Shown here: one piece after another, positions 26,206-35,366 of the stretch | How positions within the stretch are numbered: position 1 is the first letter of the stretch | Layout: every line of letters begins with the position of its first letter | Origin: Bernardetia sp. | Lineage (GTDB): Bacteria; Bacteroidota; Bacteroidia; Cytophagales; Bernardetiaceae | Reading direction: 5' to 3' | Assembly: GCF_020630935.1 (NCBI RefSeq) | Contig: NZ_JAHDIG010000001.1 | Coordinates: 93,721-157,720 of the forward strand | Length of the DNA stretch: 64,000 nucleotides | The notes under the pieces: model-generated | What the model was told of the DNA's origin: nothing | Seen by the model: only the letters and a program-made list of their open reading frames with translations | The model's database searches: none | Translations under genes and position numbers: made by a program

Positions 26206-27183
26206 TTAAACTTTATTAATCGCTACTTTCTGCAAAATACCATCAATAATATTTCTTGTCGTAATGCCTTCGGCTTCTGCTTCAAAGTTGAGAATAATAC
26301 GATGTCCAAAAATATCGTAAATCACTTCTTTGATATCTTCTGGAATTACGTAATCTCTTCCTTCCATAAATGCTCTAGCTTTTGAAGCTCGGTTGAGCGC
26401 AATACCAGCACGAGGCGAAACACCAAACTGAACAAACTTAGACTCTTCTTTTAAGCCAAAATCTCTTGGAAAACGAGTCGCAAAAATAAGCTCTACTACA
26501 TATTCTTCAAGTTGTTCGTTCATTTTGACTTGGTTGATAGCCTCACGAATGGCAAACACCTCATCACTAGAAAGAATAGGATTTACTTCTTCTTTATAGT
26601 TTGTATTTGCCATACGGCGCATAATTTCCAATTCAGAAGCCTTATCTGGATAAGAAATAAAAACTTTCATCATAAAGCGGTCGACCTGTGCTTCTGGAAG
26701 CGGATATGTTCCCTCTTGGTCGACTGGGTTTTGGGTTGCCAATACTAAAAATGGCTTATCTAGCTTAAATGTTGTTTCTCCAATCGTAACTTGGCGTTCT
26801 TGCATCGCCTCCAAAAGTGCTGCCTGTACTTTGGCAGGAGAACGGTTTATCTCATCTGCCAAAATAATATTTGAAAAAATAGGTCCTTTCTTTACCTCAA
26901 ACTCGCCTTTGTTTTGGTTATAAATCATTGTTCCGATAAGGTCGGCAGGTAAAAGGTCAGGTGTAAACTGAATACGTTGAAAACCTAAATCCAAAACTTT
27001 TGCAAGTGTATTGACAGTAAGAGTTTTGGCAAGCCCTGGTACACCCTCTAAAAGTACGTGTCCTTGTGTAAAGAGTCCAATCAAAAGGCGATTGACCATA
27101 TAACGCTGTCCGACGACAACTTTACCCATTTCAGAATATACTCTTTCTATTTTCTCTCTAAGTTCTTGATTATCAGCAGCCAT
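26206..27183 (-). CDS. MoxR-family AAA+ ATPase
   Basis: 325 aa. Complete AAA_3 domain with Walker A G47-V-P-G-L-A-K-T54, Walker B I-I-L-A-D110-E111-I-N-R, sensor 1 region A-T-Q-N-P and the arginine-rich G-V-S-P-R-A-G sensor 2 helix in the lid domain. MoxR proteins usually work as chaperones with a vWA-domain partner encoded next door (DUF58, BatA/B). Here neither neighbour is a DUF58 or vWA gene; a vWA lipoprotein lies 5 kb away at 32.1 kb, but a link is only a guess. Confidence 0.93.
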   Translation of the reverse strand: MAADNQELREKIERVYSEMGKVVVGQRYMVNRLLIGLFTQGHVLLEGVPGLAKTLTVNTLAKVLDLGFQRIQFTPDLLPADLIGTMIYNQNKGEFEVKKGPIFSNIILADEINRSPAKVQAALLEAMQERQVTIGETTFKLDKPFLVLATQNPVDQEGTYPLPEAQVDRFMMKVFISYPDKASELEIMRRMANTNYKEEVNPILSSDEVFAIREAINQVKMNEQLEEYVVELIFATRFPRDFGLKEESKFVQFGVSPRAGIALNRASKARAFMEGRDYVIPEDIKEVIYDIFGHRIILNFEAEAEGITTRNIIDGILQKVAINKV

Positions 27184-27507
27184 ATTTAATAATGAACAGT
27201 TAAAAGTGGATAATTAACGAGTAATTATCATTTGATTAGTATTTTATTTTTACTATACTTTGTGTATAGTGCATTGCCAATTTTACGTATAGGTACAAAT
27301 ATTTATTTAATAATTGTATTTTGCAAATCTTGTTTTGGTGTTTTAGATTCTTTTACAGGATTCTATCGGAAAGATAATGAATAATTGGCTATCTTTTGTC
27401 AATCCATTTTTTTTTAGGAAATTTGCACTGTTTAATTATCAATTACGAATTAAAAATTACGAATAAAATACATGCTGTTTTACTTGTAATTCTTTTATAT
27501 ATTTCTT
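27184..27507. other. 324-bp intergenic region
   Basis: Divergent promoter region between moxR and mazG. It holds a small hairpin ACTATAC...GTATAGT (27252-27270) and a 10-bp direct repeat AATTACGAAT (27441-27450, 27455-27464) whose sequence also appears inverted at 214-224. The mazG start TTG sits at the end, in a TTTTGCAA context. No gene seen. Confidence 0.5.
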
Positions 27508-28383
27508 TTGCAAAAAACTACCTCCCAAACGCTTCTTGAAAGGGTAAAAGATACCCAAAACGAACCTACAAAGGCATTTCAACGCTTGCTTTTTGTAATG
27601 GACGACCTTAGAGCAAACTGTCCGTGGGACAAAAAACAGACTTTAGAATCGCTCCGTTACCTAACGATTGAAGAAGTCTATGAGCTTTCCGACGCAATTC
27701 TGTCAAAAGATAATCCGAACGGAATGCAGGAAATCAAGAAAGAGTTGGGCGATTTGATGCTGCATTTAGTTTTTTACTCTAAGATTGCTTCTGAAACAGA
27801 GCATTTTGATATTACTGATGTTTTAAATTCAGTTTGTGAAAAACTCATTCATCGCCACCCTCATATTTATAGTGATATAATTGCTGAAACAGAAGCAGAA
27901 GTAAAACTAAATTGGGAGAGGATAAAACTTAAAGAAAAAGGCAGTTCTGATAGTTTGGGAAAGAAACAAAAAAGTCTTTTTGAAGGTGTGCCAAAGTCTA
28001 TGCCTGCACTTGTAAAAGCTGTCAGAATACAAGAAAAAGCTCGTGGAGTGGGTTTTGATTGGGATAAGGCAACCGATGTATGGCAAAAAGTACAAGAAGA
28101 GGAAAAAGAACTCTTCGAACATGTTGATATTTCAGACGATACAAACCATAAAGTAATTAATCAAGAAGAAGCCGAACAAGAATTTGGGGACTTGCTTTTT
28201 TCTATGATTAATTATGCTCGTTTTTTAGGAATCAATCCAGAAAATGCACTAGAAAAAACGAATAGAAAATTTATCAGTCGTTTTGAGTTTTTGGAAACAG
28301 AAGCACAGAAAGATGGTAAAAAATTAGAAGAAATGACTCTAGCCGAAATGGAAACATATTGGCAGAGAGCGAAAAATATATAA
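27508..28383 (+). CDS. mazG: Nucleoside triphosphate pyrophosphohydrolase MazG
   Basis: 291 aa. Hydrolyses NTPs and dNTPs to monophosphates, cleaning abnormal nucleotides and damping ppGpp. Two MazG helical domains are present: the N-terminal one with C-P-W-D-K-K-Q-T and E-E-V-Y-E-L...E-I-K-K-E-L-G-D-L-M-L-H, the C-terminal one with E-E...E-E-A-E-Q-E-F-G-D-L-L-F-S (EExxE-12-28-ExxD type). The start is TTG at 27508; the next possible start is a TTG at codon 27, which would cut close to the domain, and no ATG precedes residue 31. Confidence 0.93.
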   Translation: MQKTTSQTLLERVKDTQNEPTKAFQRLLFVMDDLRANCPWDKKQTLESLRYLTIEEVYELSDAILSKDNPNGMQEIKKELGDLMLHLVFYSKIASETEHFDITDVLNSVCEKLIHRHPHIYSDIIAETEAEVKLNWERIKLKEKGSSDSLGKKQKSLFEGVPKSMPALVKAVRIQEKARGVGFDWDKATDVWQKVQEEEKELFEHVDISDDTNHKVINQEEAEQEFGDLLFSMINYARFLGINPENALEKTNRKFISRFEFLETEAQKDGKKLEEMTLAEMETYWQRAKNI

Positions 28384-28395
28384 CCAATATTAAAA

Positions 28396-28428
28396 AGACC
28401 CTAAGAGTTTTAAAAACCCTTAGGGTCT
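28396..28428. terminator. Terminator-like hairpin between mazG and lpxD
   Basis: AGACCCTAAG (28396-28405) with CTTAGGGTCT (28419-28428), extended inward by GTTTT/AAAAC-type pairs. The T run follows the stem only on the minus strand, although both flanking genes are on the plus strand. Confidence 0.5.
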
Positions 28429-28444
28429 GAAATAACATATAAAA

Positions 28445-29479
28445 ATGGAACTAACTACACAAGCTATTGCCAATTTGGTAGGTGGGCAAGTAGAGGGAGA
28501 TAAAGAAGCAAAAATTCATACGGTTGCCAAAATACAAGAAGGCACAGAAGGAGCGATTGCATTTTTAGCCAATCCAAAATACGAAAATTTTATCTATCAG
28601 ACAAAGGCGACAGCCGTTTTGGTAAGTGAGAGCTTTGAGGCAAAAGAAACTGTTTCTACCACGCTTATTCGTGTTCCAGATGCTTATACTGCGTTTGGAA
28701 AACTTTTGGCTGCCTACCAGCAAATGACACAGATGAAAAAAGTAGGCATCGAAAAACCTTCTTTTCAAGCCAATACAAGCAACTTGGGCGAAGATGTTTA
28801 TTTGGGAGCATTTAGTTATGTAGGAGAAAACACCAAAATTGGAAATAACGTCAAGATTTATCCCAACGCATACATTGGAGACAACTGCAAAATTGATGAC
28901 GATACTATCATTTATGCAGGTGTAAAAATCTATTCCAATACACAGATTGGTAAGAACTGCGTAATTCATTCGGGAGCAGTTTTGGGAAGTGATGGTTTTG
29001 GTTTTGCCCCACAAAAAGATGGTTCGTACCAGCCAATTCCTCAAATTGGAAATGTTATTTTGGAAGATAACGTAAGCATTGGGGCAAATGCAACGATTGA
29101 TTGCGCTACTTTAGGTTCAACACTTATCAAAAAAGGTGTAAAGATTGATAATTTAGTTCAGATAGCACATAATGTTCAGATAGGACAAAATACGGTTATT
29201 GCAGCGCAAAGTGGTGTTTCTGGCTCATCCGAACTGGGAGAAAACTGTATTTTGGCAGGGCAAGTTGGCGTAGTAGGACACATCAAAATAGCTGATAGAG
29301 TAACTATAGCAGCACAAAGTGGTGTTTCTAAGTCTTACACAAAAAAAGGAGGAAATCTTTTAGGTTCGCCAGCCAACGAACATGCTCAACAGCTTAAAAA
29401 TTATGCTGTTATTAGAAATTTAGCTGGCTTAAAGAAAAAAGTAGATGAATTAGAAAGTAAAATTAGTGATAGATTGTAA
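28445..29479 (+). CDS. lpxD: UDP-3-O-(3-hydroxyacyl)glucosamine N-acyltransferase
   Basis: 344 aa. Adds the second 3-hydroxyacyl chain from ACP in lipid A synthesis, the step after LpxC. N-terminal uridine-binding domain (1-about 100), then a left-handed beta helix of hexapeptide repeats (about 110-300) with the catalytic H242 in Q-I-A-H-N-V-Q-I-G, and a C-terminal helix (A-G-L-K-K-K-V-D-E-L). Length is normal. Begins 61 bp after mazG. Confidence 0.96.
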   Translation: MELTTQAIANLVGGQVEGDKEAKIHTVAKIQEGTEGAIAFLANPKYENFIYQTKATAVLVSESFEAKETVSTTLIRVPDAYTAFGKLLAAYQQMTQMKKVGIEKPSFQANTSNLGEDVYLGAFSYVGENTKIGNNVKIYPNAYIGDNCKIDDDTIIYAGVKIYSNTQIGKNCVIHSGAVLGSDGFGFAPQKDGSYQPIPQIGNVILEDNVSIGANATIDCATLGSTLIKKGVKIDNLVQIAHNVQIGQNTVIAAQSGVSGSSELGENCILAGQVGVVGHIKIADRVTIAAQSGVSKSYTKKGGNLLGSPANEHAQQLKNYAVIRNLAGLKKKVDELESKISDRL

Positions 29480-29493
29480 GTGGTAAGTAGAGA

Positions 29494-30267
29494 CTATTTC
29501 TCCACAATCGTCTCTATTTTTTCATAGTCATAAATTCCTAAATCCTTACCTTCTTTTGGAGTAGTTCGGTAGAGTGTACGGATAGTTCTTGGGTTTCTGC
29601 CTAGTTTTTCTACTACTACTTCAAATTCAAAAGTAGCAGAGGGCGTTTTTTGGTGATTAACGTGGAAAATATCGTACAGGCTTCTATCATAACTCAAGCC
29701 TATCTTGTTTTTATCAAAGAGTTGTAAAGATGGTAACAAAAGTCCGCCGTGTTCCCACAATCTATTGTACATTTTATATCTATCTTCTGTCAGAGAACGC
29801 AGCAGAGCCTTTTTATATAAAAATCTGTACAAATCAGACTGGTTATAAATACTTTCGTTCTTTATTATAACTCCTAGTTTATCCAACTCACTTTCCTCAC
29901 GACCAAAATTTCCTTTAGGAGCAATCGATTCTATACTCTTGAAAGTTATACTATTTTCTAATTGCAACGAATAAATAGCTTTTTCTATAATGGCAATAGT
30001 ATCTAACACTTGTCTTCCTCTCGGATTATCATAATCTAATGAAATACCATCATTATTACTTCTTTTCTCTGAAACCTCTAATTTCTGAAATGCTGTATCA
30101 TATAATTGATAAATTCTATTTACTGAACTCTTCAAATCCTCCCTACTTTTCTTCTCATTTTGCTGAAAAGTATAAAATTGATAATAAAAAAAAACTACCA
30201 AAAGCCAAAGTATGGCAGATACAGTATAGTATATTCCATTAAAGTTCATTATGCCACCCTTTTCCAT
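29494..30267 (-). CDS. Membrane-anchored hypothetical protein, second gene of a pair
   Basis: 257 aa with one N-terminal membrane helix (about 13-29), a charged coiled-coil-prone stretch (31-66), and a periplasmic part that ends in beta strands (S-A-T-F-E-F-E-V-V-V-E-K-L). No family recognised. It overlaps the 3' end of the preceding gene by 29 bp; an internal ATG at 30249 (M-N-F-N-G-I-Y) follows a GGGTGG and may be the true start. The overlap implies translation coupling with the upstream gene. Confidence 0.7.
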   Translation of the reverse strand: MEKGGIMNFNGIYYTVSAILWLLVVFFYYQFYTFQQNEKKSREDLKSSVNRIYQLYDTAFQKLEVSEKRSNNDGISLDYDNPRGRQVLDTIAIIEKAIYSLQLENSITFKSIESIAPKGNFGREESELDKLGVIIKNESIYNQSDLYRFLYKKALLRSLTEDRYKMYNRLWEHGGLLLPSLQLFDKNKIGLSYDRSLYDIFHVNHQKTPSATFEFEVVVEKLGRNPRTIRTLYRTTPKEGKDLGIYDYEKIETIVEK

Positions 30268-31150
30268 ATTCTAAGTAAGATTTATATTCTACTACTGGAA
30301 ACCACTTTAATCGTAGGTCTTTTTCATTAAAATTTTCTTCATCTATTACTAAAAATCCATCTTCGTTTATATGAAACTTGAAGTTTGTTTTGAAATTTTC
30401 CCTGTTGCTTGTGTTTTTCAGTGTGAGATAATCAAAGGACGATATTTCTACTGCTGAAACTCCATAAGCAATCTCTTTTTTTACTTTTAAAATAGGCAAA
30501 ATAAAGTTATTCTCGGCTCTATCAGTTTGAGGAAAGTAAATATACTCTTCGGCTAGTAAAGTAGTTGCTTCTGAATGAATACTAGCCAGTTCTGCTTTTA
30601 TTCTGCCCAAGTGAATCAAAACTTCTATTGACTTTCCTTTAAGATATTTCTTCTCAATTTCTTGATTAGTCATATCATCATGAAAAACATAGTCTTTATA
30701 TTTTTGAGCAAGTAAAGTATCTGTTTTTCTGATTTCTTGTATGTAGTTTTGGAAAATACTTTGGACTGCTATATTTTCTATCGTAATATTTTGATTATAC
30801 TTTTTTTGGCTATCTTCATTATCAAAACTCAACTTTTGTAGAGAATCAATTTGATTTATTTTCTGAGAATATTTTTCATAAACTTCCTCTAGCTTTTTAA
30901 CTCTCTCTAAATGAACTAACAGATGTTTTGGACTGCCTGTCTCTTCTATATGGCTATGAACTAAATACTTACTTCTATCAGCTACATTTTTAAGTGTCTT
31001 TGAAAGCCTTTCTGCATCTTTTTTGGTTTGCTCCAAGAGTAGAATTTCTTTCTCATCATATTTTTCAGTCAAGAAAGCATCATAGATATATTTTCCTCCC
31101 AAAAAAAGTAAGAGAAACAAAGGAATCAGAGGATGAAGCAGTTTTTTCAT
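30239..31150 (-). CDS. Membrane-anchored hypothetical protein, first gene of a pair
   Basis: 303 aa: one N-terminal membrane helix (about 7-25), a long helical region (30-205) and a beta-rich end. The layout (short anchor, helical bundle with ...L-I-H-L-G-R-I-K-A-E-L-A-S-I-H-S-E-A..., then strands) loosely recalls the N-terminal region of gliding/T9SS motor protein GldM, but this is a weak impression without conserved motifs. The following gene has the same build. Function unknown. Confidence 0.7.
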   Translation of the reverse strand: MKKLLHPLIPLFLLLFLGGKYIYDAFLTEKYDEKEILLLEQTKKDAERLSKTLKNVADRSKYLVHSHIEETGSPKHLLVHLERVKKLEEVYEKYSQKINQIDSLQKLSFDNEDSQKKYNQNITIENIAVQSIFQNYIQEIRKTDTLLAQKYKDYVFHDDMTNQEIEKKYLKGKSIEVLIHLGRIKAELASIHSEATTLLAEEYIYFPQTDRAENNFILPILKVKKEIAYGVSAVEISSFDYLTLKNTSNRENFKTNFKFHINEDGFLVIDEENFNEKDLRLKWFPVVEYKSYLEYGKGWHNEL

Positions 31151-31230
31151 AACATAATGATTGAAGCAATGAAAAGATACAAACTTTCCTACTAAGTAGT
31201 TGAGTAGTACAATTTAGTTTATAAAAACTA

Positions 31231-31271
31231 TTGTCAAGGTCTGTTTTTTTCTTCGAAAAGATCCTTGACAA
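31231..31271. other. Intergenic hairpin
   Basis: TTGTCAAGG (31231-31239) and CCTTGACAA (31263-31271) are exactly complementary, with a 23-nt loop. It lies in the leader region of the 31150 gene and after thpR. A poor T tract makes a simple terminator doubtful. Confidence 0.5.
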
Positions 31272-31376
31272 AGTTAAAATTCAACTTTTTATAAAATTGC
31301 ACTAGCTTTTGAAAATAACAAAATTATACCAGCTAACTACTTAAAACAGAAAAATCTACTTTTTAGTATCTAACAC

Positions 31377-31958
31377 TTACCCAATTACCTTATAAACCGA
31401 ACCGTCTTTTGTTTGTGTACTGCTGATAAGTTCTAGTTGAGATGTTTCCCAAACACCAATTTCTCCCACCATTATTTTTTCAAGGCGTTTTTTGATAATC
31501 TTTTTGGCTTCGTCATCTGTCTTGAGATAAGCAAGTGTAACGTGTGGGTTGTAGTTTTGCGCTTCTTTATTTTCTAATTGAACATCTAGTTTTTCTAATT
31601 CTGATGCTATTTTTTCGTAAAGATTTGATAACTCTTTAGTTTTTTCTATTCCTACCCAAAGCACATGAGGAAGATTGTTTCTTTCAAATGTTCCAATGTT
31701 TTTCATTGTTAAGGTAAGCTCAAAATCTTTTGTTATCTCGTTTACAATCTCTTGTATAGATTCAATTTTCTGATGCTCAGTTTCTCCCAAAAAATGTAGC
31801 GTAATGTGCATTTTTGAAGGTTCTACCCATCGTTTTATGGGCTTCATCTCTGGATAAGATGAGAGCCACTCTTGGCACTCTTGTAATGCTTCTTGTAAAA
31901 ATTGAGGTAGGGGAATGGCAATAAACAAACGAGATGTTTTTTGTAAGGGAGCTGTCAA
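31377..31958 (-). CDS. thpR: RNA 2',3'-cyclic phosphodiesterase (2H family)
   Basis: 193 aa. The two catalytic H-x-T motifs of the LigT/ThpR 2H fold are present: H51-I-T53-L near the start and H139-V-T141-L near the end, with S-R-L-F-I-A-I-P-L-P at the N-terminus. Opens 2',3'-cyclic phosphates on RNA; the physiological substrate in Bacteroidota is unclear. Soluble, single gene. Confidence 0.93.
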   Translation of the reverse strand: MTAPLQKTSRLFIAIPLPQFLQEALQECQEWLSSYPEMKPIKRWVEPSKMHITLHFLGETEHQKIESIQEIVNEITKDFELTLTMKNIGTFERNNLPHVLWVGIEKTKELSNLYEKIASELEKLDVQLENKEAQNYNPHVTLAYLKTDDEAKKIIKKRLEKIMVGEIGVWETSQLELISSTQTKDGSVYKVIG

Positions 31959-32119
31959 AGTGAAAAAGGGAATTTTAACTAAAAAAATAATTAATACTGC
32001 TATCTGTGTGTTATTATTAACTGCAAAACTACAAAGAAATTGTCAAATAGCAGAAAAACAGCTTCTTAGCGTACCAAAAAAGCCATTTTTATTGTTTTTT
32101 TAGAAGAATAACACAATTT

Positions 32120-33931
32120 TTACTTACTCATCAACAAACAACTTTCTACCAATTTCAAAAACTCTGTTCGGTAGCCTTCCTCATCTTTTCCCTTAGCACT
32201 TTCTCCTAGCTCCATCACTTGCTGATACGACGAATTTCCTTTAAATTCTGAATGTCTCAAAAGCATTCCAAAACTTGCCACAGCAGTTGAAAAACGAAAA
32301 TTATTTGACGTTTTAGATAAAGCAATATTTTCATCTTTGAGTGGACTTACAATCAATTTACTTTTCTTTCCATCTGGTTTTTTGTAGCGTAGTTTTAAGT
32401 TTAAAAGTTCATCAGAAGAAGCCACAGTCGTATAATTTGTACTTATTTTGGAGTTATTTTGATAGCGTAAATCATCTACCGAAGCTAGAAATTCGCTTTC
32501 TATTCCTACTGGAATGATTTCATAAAGAGCTGTTACAGTATGTCCTGCACCTAATTCTCCTGCATCCTTTTTATCGTCATTAAAGTCTTCTTTTTTGAGC
32601 ATTCTATTTTCATAACCAATAAGGCGATAGGCAGCTACTTTTGTAGGATTAAATTCAATCTGAATCTTGACATCTTTTGCAATCGTAAATAAAGTTGCTC
32701 TCATTTCTCTAACAAATACTTTTTTGGCTTCCTGAATATTATCGATGTAAAAGTAATTTCCATTTCCTGCATTGCTAAGTTCTTCCATTTGGTAGTCTTT
32801 ATAGTTTCCCATTCCAAAACCACAAATGGTTAAGAAAATATCGTTGTCTCGTTTTTTTTCTATGAGTTGTACAAGTGCATCTGCTGAACTGACACCTACA
32901 TTAAAATCTCCGTCGGTACACAAAATAACACGATTATTTCCATCCTTAATAAAATTCTCTTGTGCAACCTTGTAAGCTAGTTCTATTCCTGCACCACCTG
33001 CCGTACTTCCTCCTGCCGATACGTTTTCTAAAGCATTCAAGATTTTTGTCTTTTCCTTTACAGAAGTAGAAGGCAATACCAAACCAGCAGCACCAGCATA
33101 CGCCACTATAGAAATACGGTCTTTTTCATTCATTTCATTCAAAAGCATTTTCAAAGAAGAACGCAAAAGAGGCAATTTATTAGGCTCTTCCATTGAACCT
33201 GAAGCATCAATCAGAAATACTAAGTTGGAAGCTGAAAGATTTTTGTAATCCAACTCCTTTCCTTGTATTCCAATATGAACCAATTTGTGTTTTTTATTCC
33301 AAGGTGCAACTGAAATTTCTGTGTTGATGGAAAAAGGGTCATCGTTTTTAGGTTGTGGATAGTCGTAATCAAAATAGTTTATAAACTCTTCAATACGAAC
33401 CGAATTAGCAGGAGGCATCTGTCCAGACTGAATAAAACGACGAGCATTTGTGTAGGAAGCGTTATCCACATCGATAGAAAAAGTTGAAAGAGGTTCTCTT
33501 TTAGGCTCAATGAATTTATTTTCATTCAGTTTTTGATAATTCTCTGTATTTGATTTTTTGATTTCTACTCGTGGAGTTTCTACAATGCAAAAGACTTGTT
33601 CTACTTCCTCTTGTGCTTCTTCTACTGGAGCTTCTATGGCTTCTACATCAGTTACAATATAATCCATTTCAATCTCTATATCTTCTATTTTTACTTCAAC
33701 GTTTTCGTCTAGCTCTATATCACTTTCTACCTCTATAATTTCCTGTGGTGGTAAAATATTGGTAAGAGGAACATCTATAATTTCATTTTCATCAGAAATA
33801 GCTATACTTGTAGAATCTGCCACTACATTGTTATTTGAAACTTGCTTTTGCTTAGAACAGGCTGAAAAAACAACTACAAACAACAGAAAAAATATAGCCT
33901 TAAAGTAAATTTTTGAAAGTCTCTTTTTCAT
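32120..33931 (-). CDS. vWA-domain lipoprotein, YfbK type
   Basis: 603 aa. Lipobox F-S-A-C25 after a signal peptide, then a long acidic linker (about 48-118), a conserved vWF N-terminal segment (P-L-S-T-F-S-I-D-V-D-N-A-S-Y-T-N-A-R-R-F), and a vWA domain (about 235-410) with an intact MIDAS D242-A-S-G-S. The C-terminal region (410-603) matches the domain usually following vWA in YfbK-like proteins. Probably surface or periplasmic protein-protein adhesion; no partner known. A MoxR gene is 5 kb away. Confidence 0.9.
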   Translation of the reverse strand: MKKRLSKIYFKAIFFLLFVVVFSACSKQKQVSNNNVVADSTSIAISDENEIIDVPLTNILPPQEIIEVESDIELDENVEVKIEDIEIEMDYIVTDVEAIEAPVEEAQEEVEQVFCIVETPRVEIKKSNTENYQKLNENKFIEPKREPLSTFSIDVDNASYTNARRFIQSGQMPPANSVRIEEFINYFDYDYPQPKNDDPFSINTEISVAPWNKKHKLVHIGIQGKELDYKNLSASNLVFLIDASGSMEEPNKLPLLRSSLKMLLNEMNEKDRISIVAYAGAAGLVLPSTSVKEKTKILNALENVSAGGSTAGGAGIELAYKVAQENFIKDGNNRVILCTDGDFNVGVSSADALVQLIEKKRDNDIFLTICGFGMGNYKDYQMEELSNAGNGNYFYIDNIQEAKKVFVREMRATLFTIAKDVKIQIEFNPTKVAAYRLIGYENRMLKKEDFNDDKKDAGELGAGHTVTALYEIIPVGIESEFLASVDDLRYQNNSKISTNYTTVASSDELLNLKLRYKKPDGKKSKLIVSPLKDENIALSKTSNNFRFSTAVASFGMLLRHSEFKGNSSYQQVMELGESAKGKDEEGYRTEFLKLVESCLLMSK

Positions 33932-34085
33932 AATTGTAAAAGTTAAGTGTGAGAAAAATTATCTTCTTATCTTCTACAATCTCGTTTTTTTGAAAAAGGA
34001 ACATTTTTTACTGTTCTTTTGTCTCTATTTGGCTAATAGTTATAACGAGACGATTTTTGAGTTTTTTTTATATAACTTACTAAAG

Positions 34086-34511
34086 ATGGGAATACAAACT
34101 GAAAAGATATATTTTGAAAACGGTCTGCCAGATGAAAAGTCTATTTGTGAAATTTTCTATGATATTACAGGGTTAGAGCTTCAAATCAAGGAAAATCCTT
34201 ATGAAGATGATGGTCTTAGTTATTATGTAGAAGGTTTTTATAGGCTAGACTTGGTGGATTTTTATTATGAAGGAAAGTGTTTTTACTTAGAAGCTCCAAT
34301 AGGCAGTTATTATTTTTTCTATGCTCTTTTAGAGACTTTCTTCAAGGTGGGAGCAAGAAAAGTAAATCATCGATACAATTATGATAGAAATGTAGAAGAG
34401 CTTCCCAACTTAGACATTAATGACTATCTTTTACCTATTTCTGAAAATAAATATTGGGAAAACTTAAAAAAATGGAGTTCTTATAATGAATTTGAAAACC
34501 CCAAGAAATAA
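34086..34511 (+). CDS. Hypothetical cytosolic protein
   Basis: 141 aa from ATG 34086 (M-G-I-Q-T-E-K-I-Y-F-E-N-G). An upstream in-frame start at 33990 would add 32 residues of low-complexity, Tyr/Phe-rich sequence and is unlikely. Acidic, rich in Tyr (about 17 residues), no signal peptide or membrane helix. The alternation of strands (L-S-Y-Y-V-E-G-F-Y-R-L-D) looks like a real fold, but no family is recognised. Confidence 0.65.
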   Translation: MGIQTEKIYFENGLPDEKSICEIFYDITGLELQIKENPYEDDGLSYYVEGFYRLDLVDFYYEGKCFYLEAPIGSYYFFYALLETFFKVGARKVNHRYNYDRNVEELPNLDINDYLLPISENKYWENLKKWSSYNEFENPKK

Positions 34512-34538
34512 AGCTGTTGGTTACTGTTTTATCTACCT

Positions 34539-35345
34539 CTAAGGTTCGTCACATTCTTCTGTAATATCTTCAAATATAGACTTAAACTTATTATAATTTT
34601 TTTCACTTTCATCTTTATAAATTACTGGAGTTACACAATTCCACCAACCATAAGTTAGGAGTTGTGTGGTTGCATATTTTATTGCTTGTGCTGTTTTAGC
34701 TTCTTTCTCAAAGTTATCTAACAATGACTTTGGATAAGAGCCATTTTTAACTCTTTCTTCTATCATTTCTCTACAAACTTGTATAGTTCTATCATCTTGT
34801 GCTATAATAGCATCAGCATATTTTTGGCAATCTACTGGGGAATGCTCCAAAACCTTTGGATTTTGATACGCTTCAATAGCTCTTTTTTTAAAACGATATT
34901 CTATTTCTAGCTGGTTCATCTTACCTCGTAGTATACTAAAGTAGTCCATTGGAAACTTTGTTGCCACATTAGATAAATATGCACCTTTATCATTCCTTTC
35001 TTTATCTAAATCCACTATACTCAAAGTATTCACTTTTTTATAATCAGAAACAGTACAAGAAGTTTGTAAAACTATAACCATCGTACTAATAGCAAAGAGG
35101 TTTTGAATCTCCTCTCTTGTATATTTTGTAGTGTCATAAGTACCCTTGTACTCACACAAACCAAGCTGCCAACTAAAAATACCCTTTTGGTCTGTATTAG
35201 CATCTACGCTTTTTTCAAGCACTATATTTTTTGTAGTATCAATATTAACAACTTCTTTTGAAACTACTGTTTGATTTGTACAAGAAAAAAATGCTATTAT
35301 AAACAATGATAAAACACTAAATTTTAAAACAAAATACTTTTTCAT
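34539..35345 (-). CDS. Hypothetical lipoprotein
   Basis: 268 aa. Signal peptide with lipobox F-F-S-C22 then T-N-Q-T. Helical remainder with several Cys (C68, C95, C174, C187, C238, and two near the end), suggestive of periplasmic disulfides. Begins 21 bp downstream of the NagZ-fusion gene on the same strand, so it may be a minor partner of it. Family not recognised. Confidence 0.7.
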   Translation of the reverse strand: MKKYFVLKFSVLSLFIIAFFSCTNQTVVSKEVVNIDTTKNIVLEKSVDANTDQKGIFSWQLGLCEYKGTYDTTKYTREEIQNLFAISTMVIVLQTSCTVSDYKKVNTLSIVDLDKERNDKGAYLSNVATKFPMDYFSILRGKMNQLEIEYRFKKRAIEAYQNPKVLEHSPVDCQKYADAIIAQDDRTIQVCREMIEERVKNGSYPKSLLDNFEKEAKTAQAIKYATTQLLTYGWWNCVTPVIYKDESEKNYNKFKSIFEDITEECDEP

Positions 35346-35366
35346 AATGTATTTTTTAGTGAAAAA

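Noticed and set aside
33990..34085. Upstream extension of the hypothetical gene at 34086
   Set aside because: Encodes a low-complexity Phe/Tyr/Leu-rich tail and runs through a promoter-like region.
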